Part shown: one piece after another, positions 10,662 to 22,200 of the stretch
Layout: every line of letters starts with the position of its first letter
How positions within the stretch are numbered: position 1 is the first letter of the stretch
Assembly (NCBI GenBank): GCA_037178855.1
Contig: JASJZC010000005.1
Location: 10,168,001-10,232,000, forward strand
Direction of reading: 5' to 3'
From: Oscheius sp. JU75
Taxonomy: Eukaryota > Nematoda > Chromadorea > Rhabditida > Rhabditidae
DNA length: 64,000 bases
Position numbers and translations under genes: made by a program
Notes under the pieces: model-generated
What the model was told of the DNA's origin: nothing
Database searches by the model: none
Seen by the model: only the letters and a program-made list of their open reading frames with translations

Positions 10662-11239
10662 TTAACAACAGACACATCTGAAGAATGACACGAAGCAGGC
10701 GAGGACAGCTTTGAGAGCCAGAGCACCGAAGACAACAATGACCCAGATTCGAATGTACCAGCAGCATTGGTCCGATTCATAGCGGCAGCACCGGTAATAG
10801 ATAAGGACGGAGTCGGGTGGACACCTGGAATTGTTAATATTAACATTGTCTGTATTTCTCTATCTCTTTGTTTCTATGTCTCTTTGTCTCTCTGTCTCAC
10901 CCCTCCCTTCTAGGGATTCCCCCATTGCGTGACTTTTCCCATGTCTCACCCTCCTTCCCCCATTCTGAGACAGAATACATTAAGAATACGTTAGAGTCTA
11001 ACTTCCTTCAATCCAGAAAAGACTCACGTGGTTCGACTTGCGCAGAGCATGCCAACAGGATATCCGCGTTTGTGATGTTTACGAAGAGCATGACTTCGGA
11101 CACGGAGTGGTGAAGTAGTCGTGGGATGTGGAACATCGTCTTCTTCCGTTCCACCGGCATCCTCTGTCTCCTCAGCCTCAACGAAGTTGGCTATACTCAG
11201 TACAACGAGGAGGGTGAGGAGGATCGTAATGTACCGCAT
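10662..11239 (-). CDS. secreted/membrane Cys-rich protein, 124 aa, 2 exons
   Basis: Exons 11028-11239 and 10662-10824 join with a strong GTGAGT donor and a CAG acceptor to give 124 residues. It begins with a signal peptide (MRYITILLTLLVVLSIANFV). A short acidic and Thr-rich stretch and a basic KHHKRG segment follow. Then comes a Cys-rich block (TCPPDSVLIYYRCCRY, DQCCWYI), a hydrophobic helix (IWVIVVFGALALKAVLA) and a Cys-rich tail (RCVCC) at the stop. The expected topology is type I membrane with juxtamembrane Cys pairs that could be palmitoylated or disulphide-bonded; both are inference. The intron holds a purine-rich GACAGAGA microsatellite in the sense direction. I do not recognise a named family. 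Confidence 0.75.
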
Positions 11240-11696
11240 CTACAGTGCTGAAACTTGTCATTTTATGGGTCCAAGTGTGACACACGAGATTAAAAGAGTA
11301 TATCATGTTCCTGGAAGCATAACATCTTTAGGAAGCCCTCGACTGAGCTGCTATATTTAAGAGAGGAGGGAGTGATGTGATTTGAGAGTACAGGAGCTCA
11401 GAAGCGCATATAAGAATGACGGGATGTGGAATTTAACGCCTGAATGGGGAGGAAGATTTACAGATTCTATTGATAGGAGAGAGTCAAAAGGAACTAAAAA
11501 GGAAAGAAAAGAAAGTGATGTTGAATAAGAGATGAGGGGGTGAGCTGAAAGAAGTGGACCGTGCTTCTTAGCTGAACACTTGAGCTGTTTTATAAGAGCT
11601 TTCTGTAAGAAGAGAAAGGTTTTCATTTTGAGCTAGGTAAAAATTATATTAGCAAGCCAGAGAGTGGAACTCGATGTCGAATTGACCCGTTCAGAA

Positions 11697-12062
11697 CTAA
11701 ACACCATAGCAGATCAACAGATCCTGAGTCTCAGAGGAGTCCTGATGGGATTGGAAAGGTCCCGTCACGATCTTCTTTCTCTTGTTAAGTGGATCCAATA
11801 GTATTTCTTGTGGTTCCCCAAATGGGTCTCCAGAACTCTGTCTAATATTAATATCTCTTCTTTCGCTATAAACACCTCTAGGATCAAGTAGTACAGTAAT
11901 AGTCACACTATGAACAGTGGAGCCATAAATCTTTGACGGAGACAGTTTAGGTTCGATTCCCTTGGAAGTGCAATAACATCCAACTTCGTAATGCTTCACA
12001 ACTTTGTAGCTATTAGTTGTCATAAGCTGCAAGTTTGCAGGACCTGATCCCAAAGACGCCAT
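11697..12062 (-). CDS. hypothetical protein, 121 aa
   Basis: This uninterrupted frame starts MASLGSGPANLQLMTTN and ends at 11697. Composition is protein-like, mixed polar with KHYEVGCYC near the middle and a basic NKRKK segment, but I recognise no domain and see no TATA box or acceptor. Minus-strand sequence at about 12170-12220 also reads as coding (FYDGSFCREC) and could be an upstream exon. Chance is possible. Confidence 0.3.
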   Translation of the reverse strand: MASLGSGPANLQLMTTNSYKVVKHYEVGCYCTSKGIEPKLSPSKIYGSTVHSVTITVLLDPRGVYSERRDINIRQSSGDPFGEPQEILLDPLNKRKKIVTGPFQSHQDSSETQDLLICYGV

Positions 12063-12764
12063 TTTGACACTTGCCTAAGCATAATCCTAAGCTCGACTCG
12101 GGAAGGAATAGTTCAGTGAAAAGGTAGGTACAGTAGGTTACGTAGCTTGAGTTTTGGAATTGACGGCCAGAAATACATTCTCTACAGAAACTTCCGTCAT
12201 AAAATTTTAGCACCAAGGGAAAGTGGGGAGAAAACTGACCACTAGCCTCCGTTTCCTGCAGCCGACTTGAGCATGAATAATATTTTTGCTTTTTTGGAGG
12301 ACTTACATCTTGCAAAAACGCTCAGCTCTGAGCCTTTTTCCGAATATATGTGTTCTACAAATCCCGGGCTTAATCTTTCAAACCCCAGCAAGCAGAACCA
12401 GGATGTTAAATGTCGATGATTGGTTCGTTAGAACAGTTCTCATTTTGACGCAAGAAGGACTAATGCATTTAAAAGGAAAATGCCCTTTTTCTATACTTAG
12501 CGGAGAAGGGTAAATTGTTTACAGACGTAAGAGTTGGCAGGTGAGTTCCGATTGCGATTAAGAAGGATGGGGACGTTCTATACTCTTCTCAGTATGCTTT
12601 CGGGGCGGGACTCTGACCACAAGGTCAGGAAGAGGAGAAAAACATAGGTGGATAGGAAGGGAAAAGGATAGGAAATTAGGTAACGAGTATTTTCGTGTGC
12701 AATGTTCGAGAGGTGAGGCTTGCGAAAAGGAGATGTTCAGGGAACAAGAATGGAAGAAAGAACA

Positions 12765-12935
12765 AAAGGCCACAACGACAGGCTATCCAACTGTCGAGTT
12801 TGCGGCTTTTAAAGGAGCCACAACGACGTGACTCTCTTACTGCCGAGTTTTTGGTTTATAAAACGAAGCTACAACGACTCGAATGTATAACTGTGGAGTC
12901 AGCTCATTTAAAAAGAGATCGCAACGACTGTCATT
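12765..12935 (+). repeat. degenerate ~50-bp tandem repeat, block B
   Basis: The core (a/g)caacgac occurs at 12772, 12820, 12871 and 12921, spaced 48, 51 and 50 bp. Units share aactgtcgagttt-like spacers. The sequence matches the reverse complement of block A at 8105-8290. Confidence 0.65.
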
Positions 12936-15417
12936 TGGCAACAAACAGTAGAAAGTAGAAGATACAAGAGTATTAGATCAACCCGTTCTCGTCGACAAAT
13001 CTTACTAAGAAAAACACTTCTACTCAGTGCCTCCTTCTCCCAGTCATTAGTGATCATTCAAAAGAGAGGTGAGGGTGGTTCGCTCTCTCTTATTTTCACT
13101 GTCTGTCACTTGAATAACAAGCATGTCAACAGAATAAGAACCTACCCAGAAGAAGTCCACTCGACTAATGAATATACTCGATAAACAAGTAGTTATACTA
13201 ACAAGGAAAGATAGAACGAGGTCCATCAGTATGCTGAGGGCAGCCTTGATGGATGGTCGCGTGTAAAACCTTACAGCTTCCAGGACATTTGGAAGAGGAG
13301 GGAGGAGTGTCTGGATAGGAGAGCAGAGAGCAGAATTCTCACTACTTTAATCGGGGAACAGAGGTCTAATTTGTGTGCATGTGTGTTGTGGATGAGGGGG
13401 AGATTAGAAGTGCAGAGAGGAGGTAGGAGAGGTGGAAAGTCCAATTGTTTTTAGGATTCAGAGGTCAGATGTACCCTCTCGGCCTCTCTGTCTCTCTGTC
13501 TTTCTGTTACTTCGTTTCTCTGTTTCTGTCTCTGTCTCTAATAAGAGTAACGTGATCTCGGATAAGAGATCCCGAGATCAAAGGTAGGCTCTCTGTCCAC
13601 ATGACTATCTCGACAACAGGATCAAGATTCACGTTCTCTTTCTAGAACTACTACTTAGATGAGGATAAGAACAGAGAGTTTATGGGAAACCGGGCGGTCA
13701 AAAAGGCTCAGAGCAAGAAATCGCAATCAAGAAGAAAGGTAAGACTGATATCAGGGCATTTCAGGCCTGATTGAATTTGCGTCAAAGTTGCACACTGACT
13801 GGTCACTGGTCGCTGCCTTATTGTTAGGCTTAGGCTGTAAACAGACAGGTGCAAAAGAATTGTTGTTATGGCATAAGACGATTGTTTTTAGCTTATGTGT
13901 GAACTGATCACTGGGAACGACCTAGTTTTAACAGGGATAAAGATAGAAAAATGATGTTAGGATAACAATAATATGGGAAAGAGACAGGGACAGAGATTGA
14001 CCGGGAGCCACTAATCTAATTCCCAACTTCCGCCCTTTTTATCTTCCAACTTTGCAAAAGTATGCATTGGGAACAGCAAAAAAAAATGCCAAAACTTTGT
14101 ACTAGATCATGCGGTTCAAAGAAATGCAAAATTGCTTAGAGGATAGGGAGAAGTGGCTTCCTGACTCACTCCCCTTCCTCTGCGTGGGTCCCATGCAGTG
14201 CGTGTGGCCTTTTTAGCCGGTCTCACACGTCGTTTAACCTCTACTAAAAATACGTATGTCCAGTGGGTGGACTCTCTCTATCCGTCTGACGGAAATTACT
14301 CTTCGAGGCCCGAACTAAAGATACAAACAGGACTTACGTGTCCAGGAGAGGAATTCTATTAATGTGTCTAGTGAAGCAGGTGTGAAAAATAAGCTTGGCA
14401 AAATTCAAAAGCGACGAAGACACTGGCGGGAAATTGAATGCTCACCGGGGAATTTCAAGGAAATCTCTCAGTTTTGAAGAGCAGGCTGTTAGTCAGAGAA
14501 AAGTTAGGACAGACATAGGAAATGCTCTTTCAGTGATCCGAGAACGGATGAGAAGGTCAAGAAGTAGAGACGTTTTTGGATTAGAAACTGAGGTAATGCT
14601 ATTAACCTGGAATGAGTTGGAGAGGGGATAAGGTCAGCTGATCAGTAGGGATTGATTACTAGCAAATCGGAAAACTGCCTAGATTTGGAGGATTGTCCCA
14701 TGGCTGACTTTGCTCTTCAGGAAGGATGATACCATACAGACTCAGGCTATATTCTGAACCCAGTTTGACTGTCTGCTTATTGTGGAAAGTAGGTAAACAG
14801 TTCTAACAAGAATCAGGACCCCTTCAGAACTTAGGGACAGAATCCGAAACTGAAATTTCAGAAAGGTTTTTTTTCTAGCTTGCCCAGGTCGAAACCCCTG
14901 TCACGCTATGGTATGCCTTTTTTGGAACAAAGAGGAAAGAGAATATGGTATTGGGAAGGGAATTTCTTTTCAATTAGAGCATCTACACTGACAAAAGAAA
15001 TTCCAAAAAAAAAATTGACTGTTCTGGTTCAAGAGCGATTGGATGTGATCCGAAGCCTGAGCTGCAGGGAAAACAATAGATCAGTAATAAAGAAGCGCTA
15101 GAAGTAGTTCCTGGACATATGAGACCGAACAGATAATATGGTCCTTTTATAGTAAAGGTCACAGCCACAAGACGCATAAATGTAACACAAAGTGGTCAAG
15201 AAGAGGTTTGTTGAAGAAATCCGGCCTAAAAAGGGCTCCTGGAAGTCTTTAACCCGGTCAGAGGTCAATGTACGAGAGTCAACTCTTGAGTTGGAGAGTG
15301 AGAGAGACAGCAAAAACATCCCTCAACCCATTATCACGCTCAAGTTGAACGGCGGGACTCACTCTTTAGAATATTTGAAAAGTTCACGTAGCGAGCGAGC
15401 AAAGACAGAACATCGTT

Positions 15418-15545
15418 CTGGGGACAGAGGGAGACAGAGAGACAGAGAAGCAGAGAGACACAGAAACAGAGAGATAGAAAGACAGTAGGACAGAGAGACA
15501 GCGAGACGGAGAGACGGAGAGAAATAAAGACAGAGAGACAGAGTT
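15418..15545. repeat. GACAGAGA microsatellite
   Basis: An imperfect run of gacagaga/gagacaga words extends for about 125 bp. It is the longest copy of a microsatellite that recurs across the window in introns and intergenic DNA. Confidence 0.8.
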
Positions 15546-18500
15546 AGACATTTTTCAACCGCTTGTACAAGCCTCAGAGAAGATTATTCAGAGCGAAATC
15601 CTAATCTGCTACGAGGAGGAAGTGAGATCAGCCGAACTCTTCCCTCTAATTCGAGTCTACGCCTAGACATGCTCAGAAAAACGCACAGAACTTTTGCAGA
15701 GTGGGTTATTTACGATGATGAGAGACGGGAAATGATTCACCCAGAGCCTAATATGTGAAGTAGGCGAGGATTAGCTAACTTTATTATGTCACGACAATAT
15801 TAGCCAAGAATTTTGACGCGTCACAGGAAGAGTGTGGTGCGAGATGAGCACCCAGATGAGCAATAAACAAGCTGATGCTAAGAAGTAGTATGGCAGTATG
15901 TAAGGAAATCGTGCTGGGCTGTACAGAATGAACTAGAAGTCAGTCACGAACGCTCTTAGCTTCAATTGACTCGAAGCAGTATTTCAATGCCCCGAAAGCT
16001 TCGACTGTACAACCAATTTTCTTGCCAATTCTGTTTTCTCCGCCTAGCAAAGTCCTGCAAAGATATAGATAGACCAAGTCAAAGACTCCTATTTTGCGGA
16101 GCATTACAGAACAGACAGATCGCACCTCCAAAAGAAGAGCCTAAAAGTGGCGAGCGGGAAAGCTCTAACAAAGCATGTATGATATTTATCTCGCTAACCC
16201 TCCAGAAGCCCAAAGAGGAGAAGAGCTGTCTTATTCGCTTGAAAAAGAACTCAGGTTAGTTTGATATCTGCAGACTTCTTCATTATGAAAGACACTTTCC
16301 GCTGTTATCAGTCGCGGCTCCTACAGTCATTTGCCCAAAGCCTGTTTTCAAACAATAGTCCCTTATTGATTTTGGTGAGTTTCATAAGATACAATCTGTG
16401 TTTTGGTTCAAACCTAAGCACTTACTTAGTTCTGAGTTAATTCTTAGCTACGTAGAGGCCTCTTCCAGGCCCACATCTCATTTTTTGGATTGTGCTTGCA
16501 GTTTAGGTTAATGGAAACTTTTTGGCTCATGTTCGACTGCCCGAGATTAAATCTCAAAAATGCCAAACGGAAGAATAGGGAAGTACCAGCTGCCTGCGGC
16601 AGTTACGCAGCCCTCTGGCCTTTGCTTAAAATTGACCACAGGCGGCTGCGCCGCTTCCCTAGTAGCAGTTTCTTCTACAGCTAGCTTGTCCCCTTGTCTC
16701 TTGACATGAAATGACTTGTCAGCTTTTTTGGGTATTAGTGTTGATATGCAATTGTGCAGGCCGTGACAGACGGACGGATAAAGACGTCTCCGACGGCAAC
16801 TAGTTGGCTCACAAACAAAAAAACAGACAGAGTCCTCAACACACATCGCTCTTTAGATAGTAAAGATTTTCTGTATTGGGAGATCCACTTTATTCAATTT
16901 TTATTGTCGGAATCAAGGGGTTCCTAGAGAAGTAGAAAGTCTCGGAGTATTGGAAGAGACACAAAGTATATCGTGGACCAAGTAAGCAAAATAAATCAAT
17001 GTGTACTTCCAACTCTCTCCTCCCCTGTTGCAATTAAAAACTGAAACAGCTTTTCGAACTGTTAAGTGACTTTTAATCACAAAAATATAGACGGTTTAGT
17101 AGCTGAAATGAACCTAATAGGCCGGTATAGAACGTCGAAGAAATGGAGCAGAAGCATTGGACTTGGGATCTAGCAAGAGCAGTTTGTACTCTTCACTCTC
17201 TCCTCCCTTGTCTCCATCATCTCAGAACTAAGCTTTTTCTTCTAAGCGGATCACATGGATAAGCTTACCTAGTTCAAAGAAAAAGACAGCATTATTTTCA
17301 ACGAGAACTAGGCAGTCTAACACAGAAAACGGACAAAGGCTTAAGAGAAAGAAGGGAGAGTAAGGAAATCAAATTTGACAAGCCACGGGTGTGAAAATCT
17401 TGAACGGGAAAGGGAGAGAGGCACTTGAACGACTCTAGTATTTTCGGGTCCCTTATATCCTTGTCTGACTAACGAGGATGAGACGAAAAACCGCTGCAAA
17501 AAGCTACAAATTGCCTGGAATCAGAGCTCGAAATAGTTGAGAGCCATTCTCACAAGGACGTCATAGGATAGGAAAGAAAGCAATTATGCAGCCAGATATT
17601 CTCTCAGCCCTAATCTGACGGGAATCTTGATCTTTGTCTTCGGTTTGATGGGGATTATGACGGAAATATCCTAGTCGTGGGAATTTCATATTCAGGGAAA
17701 TTTAAGTAAGGGTAGGAGGGAAGCAAAACTGATGTACGCGGCTTGTCAAATGGATGCTAGGAGTTCTCTCAAGATCCCGTCCCGAAAGCCGAGATGGTAC
17801 GGGTTGAACATAGAGCCGCTAAAAATACCATGAGCCAGATCCAGTTCTTTGGGGGTCCTAAAGATTTGAATGGATCTGGTGATGTGCGCATTTCTGGTTT
17901 TTTTTGATACACAAAGACCGTCCCAGAGAACGCGGAGATCTACCATGGCAGTAGTTCCCAAGTTTTCCCGTAGCTGACTTGTCATGACTTGTAAGCTTTT
18001 GCTTCGTTTCCCGTAGCTGACTTGTTTCCAAACGAACGGGCAGACATTATTGCGCTTTAGTAGTAGAGATATCCGCTGGTATCCTGAGTACAGCGGGATA
18101 GGTTCGATATATTGTGTACTTTTCTAACCGGACCAGCCGGACACAAATTCTATTTCATCCCTAATGGGCTACGGTTCTGGTGGATTTCACTTCTGATCCA
18201 CTTGAAAACTTCTAATAGACCATACAAGACGCAGCTTGAGTTTTCAAACTAGTCTGCTGTATCACATGTCAAGCTGTTAAGTCCACCTGCATGTGGTGTG
18301 CATTTGGAAACGGACAGGCGGATACTACTGCGATTTTGTAAACGAAACAGCTTGGAATATTGTGAGACTAGGATTTGAAATACCATATACGATAGGCTCG
18401 GTCCGACTGCGATGAGTCACACTTGTACCCTGTGAACTGATGGCTTCATGGGTCTCTTGAACAAACAGGGAATAGCCGCGAACTGGATGCAAACGCACGG

Positions 18501-18984
18501 AGAAACAGGTGACAGAACCAGCTCGGATAGTAGGCTTGACATGTTAGTAAAAAGTCTTTTTAACCAAATTCATCTCAGCTGACTCTCTTAGGATAAGTAC
18601 GTAACAATCTGTTTACAACTTTGATCCGTGATCTGACTCTGACTCAGAGCTGCTCCCACTTCATACATCGTAAAACCGTGTTAGTAAGAGCTTCCGATCA
18701 TTGGTTCTCTAGCAAATTCGTCTTACTCTAGACATTCTTTCGCATTCTGCCGAAACAGATTACCCCCCTCTCCCCTTGCTTGCATAATTGCCTTGCTCCT
18801 GGAGCACGTAGCCTGATTTTACGATCTTGGACTACTATAAATGGAATGTCATCCCCACCCTACCTCCTGTTTCCGCTGATGTCAACTCTATTCAGGGGCA
18901 GGAAATGATCGCCCCTTGCGAAGTACGCAGGACTCTGTCTCAAAAGGATCAGAAAGTGGTGAGGGGTACTGTGTCAGCATTCCC

Positions 18985-19180
18985 GTACCATCTTAGCAGC
19001 TGGATGAACTCCCACCCTTACCATCTTGACAGAACGCCAAACCGTACATCACAAGGTAGACGACACGTCCCATCGAACTGACGTCGCCGGATACATGCCA
19101 TATCGTCTTTTCAAACGTACGGACGTTCACCCGTACCGTATTGACAGTAAAAAGACGTTTTCTCTACCGTACTGTCTGGT
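18985..19180 (+). repeat. degenerate CCGTACCRTNTTGACAG repeats
   Basis: Related words occur at about 18985, 19016, 19102, 19133 and 19165. Two pairs are each spaced 31 bp. Further gtac(g)t-type words follow near 19365. Function is unknown. Confidence 0.45.
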
Positions 19181-19640
19181 CTGTCTCTCGCTCTTGCCGT
19201 CATCTCTACCCGGCAAGTTCTCTCCCGTACTCTGTTGGCACTCTCTGTGTGCTCGAAGCTGCCATTTTCCTTTTCAAGTGTGTTGGAATTCAAGCTGCGT
19301 CTTGTATGGTCATTAGAAGTTTACAAGTGGATCGGAAGTGAAAATCCGCAAGATCCGTACTCACGTACTGTCTTGTGGATTCAGTGGTCATTTTACGAGA
19401 GAAACGGAAAGTTCTCTAGAAGCACGGAGATTCCTGGTCTCCCGAAACCGATGAGTTCGAATATTTACCCGGTGTGTCACTAAGGACGGGCCCCGTAACC
19501 AGAACCTGAAAGTCTGCAATTCGACATCGGCGACTGTAAACACAATAAAACTCGAGTCAAGATGTATTTATTCCCTTACGAATTTCGCACCGGCAAAGAA
19601 TAATGCTGACGCAAACATGACGTAGCCCTCCTATTCCTAC

Positions 19641-19674
19641 AGAAAGAGTACTGCTTATCAGCAGTACTCTTTCT
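19641..19674. other. perfect 15-bp hairpin with a 4-nt loop
   Basis: The stem agaaagagtactgct pairs perfectly with 19660-19674 around the loop tatc. It lies about 125 bp upstream of the bZIP splice acceptor. The stem is too short for a normal miRNA precursor. It may be a structured leader or a protein-binding palindrome. Confidence 0.6.
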
Positions 19675-19799
19675 CTGCCCTCCGATTTAACAACAAGACC
19701 TGAATTGGCCCTGATAAGCTTTTCAATTCGACATGGTTCCCCTCAACATGGTCGTGTCCTAAGTTTTCTTCTCTTTTTCAGGCTCGGCTAGATAATAAT

Positions 19800-22188
19800 A
19801 TGGACAATCAAAACTATTGGTCTGAACATCGGCAAGGCTATAATAATTTCCCTAATAGTAACATGTTTGATTCTGGTGGAATGATGGGACAGCAGCACTA
19901 CCAAAGTTTTGGGCCACAGGTAAAGATGCAGACAGTGACAGTGGCAGTTGCGTACCAGAATCTGGTAATATCGCACGGTTCCACCACCGCGTTCATATCT
20001 TCTTTAACGAAATATTTCCTAATTTCTCACTGTAAACACTTTCCCAGTTGAATCTAGCAAAAGCCAACTTCACATGGCAAGGTGTAGTTCGAGTGGTTCA
20101 TGCCCCCAATCGGAAGAATTTGCAGTTACTGTATTCTTTAGTAGTACCAAAATAGATCTAAAATGCTAACAGGATTCGAGTCAGTGTTATCTGTTTGAGA
20201 ATGGACGGGAGAAGTTGGGCACGAGCGTTAAAAAGGGGAGCGAGGCGTACTGTAGCTAATTGTTATTGGTTAGGGGATGGGGTTGACAGTACCATATTCT
20301 GTCAAGCGACATACTGACCTTTGTAATTGACGAAAGTGATTGACCACTGGCTAGGGAACGACAGTCAAGTTGACAAAGTGACTACTGGCTTGACATTTAC
20401 AGTAGAAGAATACTGCCAAACTGACAGATTCACCTTTTTGTCTTTGAAGGCTACCGTAACAAGAACCTGTCAAACAATCAGATGCACCCCAAAAACTTGG
20501 AACCAAAGGATCAGGAACCTTTCAGACAGACAAATTAACCAGATGGTTTCGCAGCGAGAGCAACAGTAAACAGTCAACTTGACTATAAGTTTTGCTTCAG
20601 ATGATGCCACAGTCTGGTCCTCAACGGCCTTCAGCTCCTTGTGACTGTCCACAGTGCAGTTCTCGTAGTTTCCAGAGCAATTTCCATGACATGTCCCTTA
20701 ACCAAAACTCCAGTATACCTCCAATCCCTTCTCCCATCATAGCCATGAGTTCAACTCTCTCCAACAGCTCGTCTTCGGGCACGTCTCGTTCTAGAACTGG
20801 CAGTCAACAGAGCTTCCTTATCTCTACCAGTCAGTTGAGTCCTCTGGTTCCTAACTCTTCTCCTGTTGCCCCGAAAGAAGACAAAAGAAGAAAACTGGAG
20901 ACTCCAGAGGATCCAGATGAGGCTGCTAGATTGGAGAAGAAGAGAAAGACTAACAAGGAGTCTGCTGCCAGAGCTCGCGCTAAAAAAAATGAAATAATTG
21001 AAGGATCGAAGAAGCTGCTAGCGGTAGGTTATTCAGATATCTGTCAGTTTGCTAGAAAATTGGGTGGCTTGTATCAGCCGAGTTGGTATGGGAGCGACTC
21101 AAAATTTACCATACGGTTCCCGCTAAATCTCTAGACCAATACCGGCTCTACTCTTGTAATTTCCAGACCAATACAGTATTTTATACTTCTCTCTTACTGT
21201 TTATGGTGTATAAACCGAATAGGCAAGTTACCAGGTCAAAAAGTTCGAAAGTGAATTCAAACAGGCACATAAATCTTTACCCATATTGAGTCATTGCACT
21301 TGTTTTGAATAAAACCCATACACAAGAGTAAGAAACTAGTAGAAATAGGTTCTCCATGCTTAATACAATGCGCGTCATAACTATAAAAGCACCCCAGTTT
21401 TCAGCTGTAGAGCCAAATCTACGCACTTAAAAAAAATCTGACAAAACCATCTTTTTCTACGATATTCAAATAAATTGACAGACCTATCGGATTATCCTTC
21501 GGCCCTAGGTAAACAAAAAGGCCTCGACATGTCGAACTCGTTAAAACTATAAAGGCACTAATAGAACAATTCATTTAAATAGCCTGAACTTTAAATGTTT
21601 CAGTAGTCGGTGACTTTTCCGTTGCGGGAGAACGACTGAAACAGATGCCTGTTCATCGAGAGGAGAAGATTTTCCACAACGATGGGGTTCAAAGCCCTCC
21701 AAGCGATCAGAATGGCATTTTCCCAGCTCCTGTACAGTTGAGAACTGCTTGCGTTCTTTTATAAAAATGCCTAGTTTTGACTTTACAGCTAAGAACTGAA
21801 ATTACGTTACCCGTTCATTTACAAGCCATTTTCCTCCCGATTTTGGGCGCCGCGGTATGCTTTTCACTCTTCTTCTCCTCCTCTCCCCCTTTTTTTCTTT
21901 GAAAGGAAAGCTATCCCGCCCCAGATAGATATTCGTTGAAATCTCCAAATTTAGGCAATGGGAAACCTTGACAAGCAGATCGAGGCAACCGAGAGCATTG
22001 AACAGCAGTTCCGCTGGATCCACGAATCTGAAATTGGTGCAGATATGAGAAGGAAACGACTAAACACTGAACTTCTGGTCAGCGATATCAGATTCATCAA
22101 CGAGTGGTTTGTTAAAGTCAAAAAGGCTATGGACACCAATGAGGGCAAAGAAGAGAATGCCGCAGTTACACAGGAAAATATCGACTGA
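19800..22188 (+). CDS. bZIP transcription factor, 258 aa, 3 exons
   Basis: Exons 19800-19919, 20601-21023 and 21955-22188 are all phase 0 and total 258 residues. The N-terminus is Asn/Gln/Gly-rich; the middle is Ser/Pro-rich (activation-domain-like, with a CDCPQC pair). The basic region at residues 150-171 reads KKRKTNKESAARARAKK, with the Asn, two Ala and Arg positions expected of bZIP DNA contacts. The zipper follows across the exon 2/3 junction with hydrophobic residues at heptad positions (LL, M/L, I, I, F). bZIP proteins bind DNA as dimers in the nucleus. A strong acceptor (cttctctttttcag at about 19780) precedes the ATG by about 20 nt, pointing to trans-splicing or a 5' UTR intron. The subfamily (CREB/ATF-like or C/EBP-like) is not certain. 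Confidence 0.8.
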
Positions 22189-22200
22189 TTCATTTTGTCG

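Larger units (their letters stand above)
12960..19780. other. long stretch without a convincing gene
   Basis: Over about 6.8 kb I found no exon chain with consistent splice sites and phase. The contents are scattered TC/GA microsatellites (13488-13540, 15418-15545), a degenerate repeat pair at 18030 and 18306, GTACGGTA-rich repeats at 18985-19180, and a perfect hairpin at 19641-19674. Part of it may be a long 5' intron or regulatory region of the bZIP gene, which begins just after it with a 3' splice acceptor. Confidence 0.5.

Noticed and set aside
11950-11975. tRNA-like T-loop (ggttcgattcc)
   Set aside because: No matching stem, anticodon arm or acceptor pairing is present; similar isolated words at 515 and 58110 also fail.
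13488-13545. TC-rich runs as possible CRISPR-like or regulatory arrays
   Set aside because: They are simple microsatellites without spacer structure, and the genome is eukaryotic.
14395-15490. Plus-strand open frames rich in Arg/Glu/Ser
   Set aside because: Composition comes from the GACAGAGA repeat translated in frame; no start context or splice structure.
21604-21738. Extra bZIP exon in the last intron
   Set aside because: With the first acceptor it begins with an in-frame TAG. With the next acceptor it stops after ten residues. Skipping it gives an in-phase leucine zipper, so I treat it at most as a minor alternative.
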